Shown here one piece after another: positions 62,795 to 64,000 of a stretch of 64,000 nt of DNA (within the stretch, counting starts at the first letter, position 1; each line of letters opens with the position of its first letter). A model generated the notes under the pieces. That model made no database searches, was not told where the DNA came from, and saw only the letters and a program-made list of their open reading frames with translations. Where the stretch lies: assembly GCF_030317145.1 (NCBI RefSeq), contig NZ_JASZYE010000002.1, positions 682,001 to 746,000 on the forward strand, in the 5' to 3' direction. The DNA comes from Variovorax flavidus (GTDB lineage Bacteria; Pseudomonadota; Gammaproteobacteria; Burkholderiales; Burkholderiaceae_C). The translations under genes were made by a program, and so were the position numbers.

Positions 62795-64000
62795 CAGGGG
62801 ACACCGAATCGGGGCTTCAGGCTGTCGAGTCCGGCCTTCAGCAAGGTCGAGCTGATGGTCTTCACGATGATGTCGGGCTGGCCGCCCGGCATGTACTGCA
62901 CACGCCATTCGACCGAACTGCCGCTGCCCTTGGGCTTGACGTCCAGCATGCCGGTGTAGTCGGTGGCCGGAATGCCGGCGATCGACGTTTAGCGGTAGCT
63001 GCGTTGCGCATCGTCCATGGCGTCGAGCCGTTCGATGATCTGCTTGCCGTCGACGGTCTCGATCGTGCGCAGCTGGCCGACCCCGTTGCCGGTCAGCCGG
63101 ATGCTCGCGATCAGCGGATGCCACTGCCCGCCGAAGCCACCGATCAAGGCCCAGACCTGATCGGGCGGCGCGGCCAGATCCACGGAGAAGGCCACGTTCT
63201 GGAGTTCGGCGTTGGGAGAGGCCAGGTACGGAAAGGTCGATGTGCCGGGCTTGGTCGCCTGGGTCGAGCCGCCCTGCAGGAACTCCCGGTCGTGGTTCAC
63301 CATCCACGTGAGCAGGATGTCGATGACGTTGGCATTCACGGTCCGGCCGCCGCCGGTCTGGTGCGGGCGGCCCGCGAGGGTGCTTTTCTCGATCTCCAGG
63401 TTGCTGGTGTCCGACGTGGGCCGTGCCACGTCGATGACCATGAAGTCGTCGAGGAACATGGTGGCGTTGGCCGCCAGCGCTGCCGGTGCCCAGTCGGCCT
63501 TGCCGTCGCGCAGGTCCCAGTTCTTCAGGCTGTCGACCATGCGCTTGCGGAACAGCGGCATGAGTTCCTCGGAAATCGCGAAGGGCGTCTGCTGGTTCCA
63601 GAGGTCGCGCACATCGTCGGAGCCCTCTATCCCGTTGTTGTTCAGCCGCATGTTGGTCTGTTCGGGGCGGCCGACCCAGTCGATGCGCGGCGGCTCGTGT
63701 CCGATGAAGCCGCCCGGCTTCGGAATGGGGATCGTCTCGGCGATGACGCCGAACAGCGAACCCTTCGCCGGATCGAGCACGCGGCGCGTATCGAGCTCGA
63801 CGAGAAAGCTCAGCACGTTGTCGTGCTGCAGCAGGTTGGGAAACTTCTTCAGGTCCTTCACGATCCAGGCCAGGTAGAAGGGATCGGAGCGCAGGCCAGC
63901 GAACACGCGGTAGGTGCCGTCGGCCGATGCCGACCCCTTTTCATCGTCGACGACGAAGCGGATCGTCTGTCCGCCGGGGACCGTGCAGATGCCGCGCTGC
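62794..64000 (-). pseudogene. DUF4331-SRPBCC fusion gene, interrupted by an in-frame TAA and cut by the window edge
   Basis: Read leftward from base 63999 the frame is open and encodes a DUF4331 region (RVFAGLRSDPFYLAWIV, PPRIDWVGRPEQTNMRLNNNG) followed by an SRPBCC/polyketide-cyclase-like region (NVAFSVDLAAPPDQVWALIGGFGGQWHP). A TAA at 62989-62991 falls after AQRSYR, yet the same frame continues with well-formed coding sequence (TSIAGIPATDYTGMLDVKP, SSVEWRVQYMPGG) for 65 more codons to a TGA at 62796-62794 that couples to the TPR gene. It thus looks like a single C-to-A change in a Tyr codon or a sequencing error. The gene begins outside the window. Confidence 0.75.

Overview
The window is about 64 kb of GC-rich (roughly two-thirds G+C by eye), densely coded chromosomal DNA. 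Gene content and protein style (NAD-dependent fdsGBACD formate dehydrogenase with a ModE-like regulator, MHS transporters, IclR control of aromatic catabolism, orphan periplasmic binding proteins, PHA metabolism) point to a metabolically versatile soil or rhizosphere betaproteobacterium, most likely Burkholderiales/Comamonadaceae and Variovorax-like. That assignment is inference. No rRNA, tRNA, CRISPR array, insertion sequence, integrase or phage gene was seen.

Layout. 1-5.9 kb: a phospholipase-D-family protein cut by the window edge, a 594-residue protein with a GATase/ThuA-like look, a TauE-type exporter, a UPF0114 membrane protein, an orphan binding protein and a small EF-hand protein. 5.9-13.3 kb (minus): a tightly coupled set of carboxymuconolactone-decarboxylase-like protein, acyl-CoA synthetase, SDR reductase, class III PHA synthase (PhaE/PhaC), acyl-CoA dehydrogenase and an APH-fold phosphotransferase, which together look like acyl-CoA activation feeding PHA or beta-oxidation. 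13.4-20.1 kb: a shikimate/dehydroshikimate catabolic module with PcaGH, an MHS (ShiA-like) permease, a QuiC-type dehydroshikimate dehydratase, an IclR regulator and an AroE-like dehydrogenase. 20.3-30.5 kb: an FMO-like flavoprotein, then an organosulfur region with two sulfatases, two sulfonate/NitT-type binding proteins and an FMN-dependent monooxygenase.

30.5-33.1 kb (minus): a stand-alone receiver protein, a PHB-depolymerase-like esterase with a small basic partner, and a DUF899 thioredoxin-like protein. 33.3-39.2 kb (plus): a class III cyclase/TolB-like/TPR protein, a PAP2/vanadium-haloperoxidase-like protein with a 75-residue Gly-Ala tract, and an 890-residue protein with an HEFGH zincin-like motif. 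39.2-52.2 kb: mixed accessory functions, including a GDSL esterase, two LysR regulators, a class D beta-lactamase, Ohr, SDR, DUF1254, an alpha/beta hydrolase, a second class III cyclase, and a SoxR gene divergent from a small monooxygenase with a clear SoxR operator between them. 52.7-60 kb: a FdsR-like regulator divergent from fdsG-fdsB-fdsA-fdhD-fdsD. 60-64 kb: small envelope proteins, then a minus-strand set ending in a DUF4331-SRPBCC fusion gene broken by an in-frame TAA.

The best candidates for something new are the interrupted DUF4331-SRPBCC/TPR/Tat-signal set at the right edge, the cyclase/Gly-Ala PAP2/HEFGH cassette at 33.3-39.2 kb, and a 19-codon linker ORF that overlaps both neighbours in the sulfonate operon.
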